From positions 1 through 5,919 of the forward strand of contig CAMALD010000099.1 in the NCBI GenBank assembly GCA_945836355.1: 5,919 bases of DNA. The letters run 5' to 3'. Positions 5,176-5,919 of the stretch are shown here, in pieces (position 1 is the first letter of the stretch; each line of letters begins with the position of its first letter). The notes under the pieces were generated by a model. That model did not search any database and was not told the DNA's origin. It saw nothing but the letters and a program-made list of their open reading frames with translations. Source of the DNA: an uncultured Lachnospiraceae bacterium (lineage in GTDB: Bacteria > Bacillota > Clostridia > Lachnospirales > Lachnospiraceae). A program made the translations under genes and the position numbers.

Positions 5176-5468
5176 CACAGGAGCAAAGCACCGGGGGTGA
5201 GGGCGGCATCGAAGGAAAGCTGCGAATTTGCAAGAAATGCTTGATACGGGAGATGCAGGAGGGTGAGTATTTCAAAAATATGTATGAGTATATCGCATCT
5301 CTTGACCCGGACATCAAGTCGGATGACACATTGTATGAAGCACGACTTGCATGCTGCAAGGACTGTGACAATCTGCTAAACGGTATGTGCCGGATTTGCG
5401 GATGCTTTGTGGAAATGAGGGCCGCGGTCAGGAAAAATTATTGTCCTGCGGCTGAGAAGAGATGGTAG
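5172..5468 (+). CDS. Cysteine-rich small protein, DUF6171-like
   Basis: The 98-residue protein has a short Gly/Glu-rich N-terminus, then ICKKC, a central acidic helix region (REMQEGEYFKNMYEYIASLD), and a C-terminal cluster CCKDC, MCRICGCFVEMR and NYCP, ending in Trp. The spaced CxxC pairs suggest one or two structural zinc sites. I recognise the arrangement from small Clostridia proteins annotated DUF6171; no function is known. The ATG at 5172 shares bases with the DUF951 stop. GGGAGG at 5156-5161 lies 10 bases upstream, inside the end of that gene. A GTG at 5151 would add 7 residues (MQGGKYT) but would place the start before the ribosome binding site, so it is not preferred. The EamA gene follows after 13 bases, in the same operon. 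Confidence 0.75.
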   Translation: MTQEQSTGGEGGIEGKLRICKKCLIREMQEGEYFKNMYEYIASLDPDIKSDDTLYEARLACCKDCDNLLNGMCRICGCFVEMRAAVRKNYCPAAEKRW

Positions 5469-5481
5469 GGAGGATAAGGAT

Positions 5482-5919
5482 ATGTGGTTTGTATTTGCAT
5501 TGCTTTCGGCGGTATTTGCAGCATTGACCTCCATACTGGCGAAGGTCGGTATCGATGGCGTCAATTCCAATCTCGCCACGGCAATCAGAACGGTGGTGGT
5601 TGTGGGCATGGCATGGGGGATGGTGTTCCTGACACATGCACAGAGCGGGCTGACGCAGATCAGCAGAAAAAGCTGGATATTTCTCATTTTGTCCGGTCTT
5701 GCAACAGGAGCCTCCTGGCTGTGCTATTACAGGGCTTTACAGATGGGTGAGGCGTCCAAGGTCGTGCCGATTGATAAGCTGAGTGTTGTCATCACCCTGA
5801 TACTGGCGTTTGTGTTCCTGCATGAAGATTTCACGGTCAAATCCCTGATTGGCAGTATATTGCTCCCTGCAGGGACCCTGGCAACCCCCCTCCCCCGGAA
5901 TCCTATAACACCTCCCCCC
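5482..5919 (+). CDS. Short EamA (drug/metabolite) family transporter, 3' end missing or corrupted
   Basis: The ATG at 5482 follows GGAGG (5469-5473) with an 8-base gap and starts 13 bases after the DUF6171-like gene. The product has five hydrophobic segments (about residues 2-22, 30-50, 68-88, 96-117, 122-133) and the typical EamA stretch RALQMGEASKVVPIDKLSVV followed by an ILAFVFLHED helix end. Single-domain members of about 140 residues carry one five-helix unit and are thought to pair in the membrane. The substrate cannot be predicted. The frame is open to the last base (146 codons, no stop). After ILLPAGTL, where the family normally ends within a few residues, it continues as ATPLPRNPITPPP, which looks non-native. 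The last 15 or so codons probably do not represent the real gene. Confidence 0.85.
   Translation, partial: MWFVFALLSAVFAALTSILAKVGIDGVNSNLATAIRTVVVVGMAWGMVFLTHAQSGLTQISRKSWIFLILSGLATGASWLCYYRALQMGEASKVVPIDKLSVVITLILAFVFLHEDFTVKSLIGSILLPAGTLATPLPRNPITPPP
5864..5919 (+). other. Abruptly C-rich terminal stretch, suspected low-quality or contig-edge sequence
   Basis: Runs of six, five and six C occur at 5885-5890, 5892-5896 and 5914-5919 in a window otherwise free of such runs, and G nearly disappears after 5881. The stretch coincides with loss of EamA-like sequence. It should not be used to infer the protein's C-terminus. Confidence 0.6.

Noticed and set aside
5864..5875. 12-base palindrome TCCCTGCAGGGA inside the EamA gene
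   Set aside because: It lies in coding sequence at the edge of the suspect low-quality region; probably coincidental.

Overview
The window looks like chromosomal DNA from a low-to-moderate GC, Gram-positive, spore-forming Clostridia. The Lachnospiraceae are the best guess. The evidence is the style of the DnaB and CysS proteins, strong GGAGG-type ribosome binding sites, a degenerate LytM/SpoIIQ-like membrane protein, and two small Cys-containing Firmicutes proteins (a DUF951 type and a DUF6171 type). Family names come from recognising motifs in the translated sequence; no database search was run.

Layout, left to right. (1) 2-1051: the C-terminal two thirds of the replicative helicase DnaB, cut by the window edge. 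(2) 1074-2513: a complete cysteinyl-tRNA synthetase gene, 22 bases behind dnaB and probably in the same operon. (3) 2606-3535: a membrane-anchored M23/LytM-fold protein with a TTG start, a long acidic linker and three of the four zinc ligands apparently replaced. A forespore-type (sigma-F/G) promoter candidate lies in front of it. (4) 3536-3994: 459 bases with no convincing intact gene but much secondary structure. It holds a long imperfect hairpin, a reading frame with a strong Shine-Dalgarno broken by two UGA codons, an 8-base inverted repeat, and a GC-rich two-tier hairpin. (5) 3995-4717, minus strand: a hemolysin III/TrhA (PAQR) membrane protein, convergent with the M23-like gene and followed by its own intrinsic terminator. 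(6) 4718-4965: an AT-rich divergent regulatory region with a promoter candidate on each strand and two perfect palindromes. (7) 4966-5919: a tight plus-strand operon of a DUF951-like protein, a DUF6171-like protein joined to it by an ATGA overlap, and a short single-domain EamA transporter that reaches the window end.

DnaB and CysS are housekeeping functions (replication, translation). The M23-like protein is plausibly a sporulation or envelope scaffold rather than an enzyme. The function of the last operon is unknown. The final 40-50 bases turn abruptly C-rich and stop matching the expected end of an EamA protein, so they may be poor sequence at a contig edge.

I see no CRISPR array, tRNA, rRNA, transposase, phage gene or defence system. 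The strongest candidates for something undescribed are the structured gap 3536-3994, the pseudo-peptidase, and the palindromes in the divergent region.
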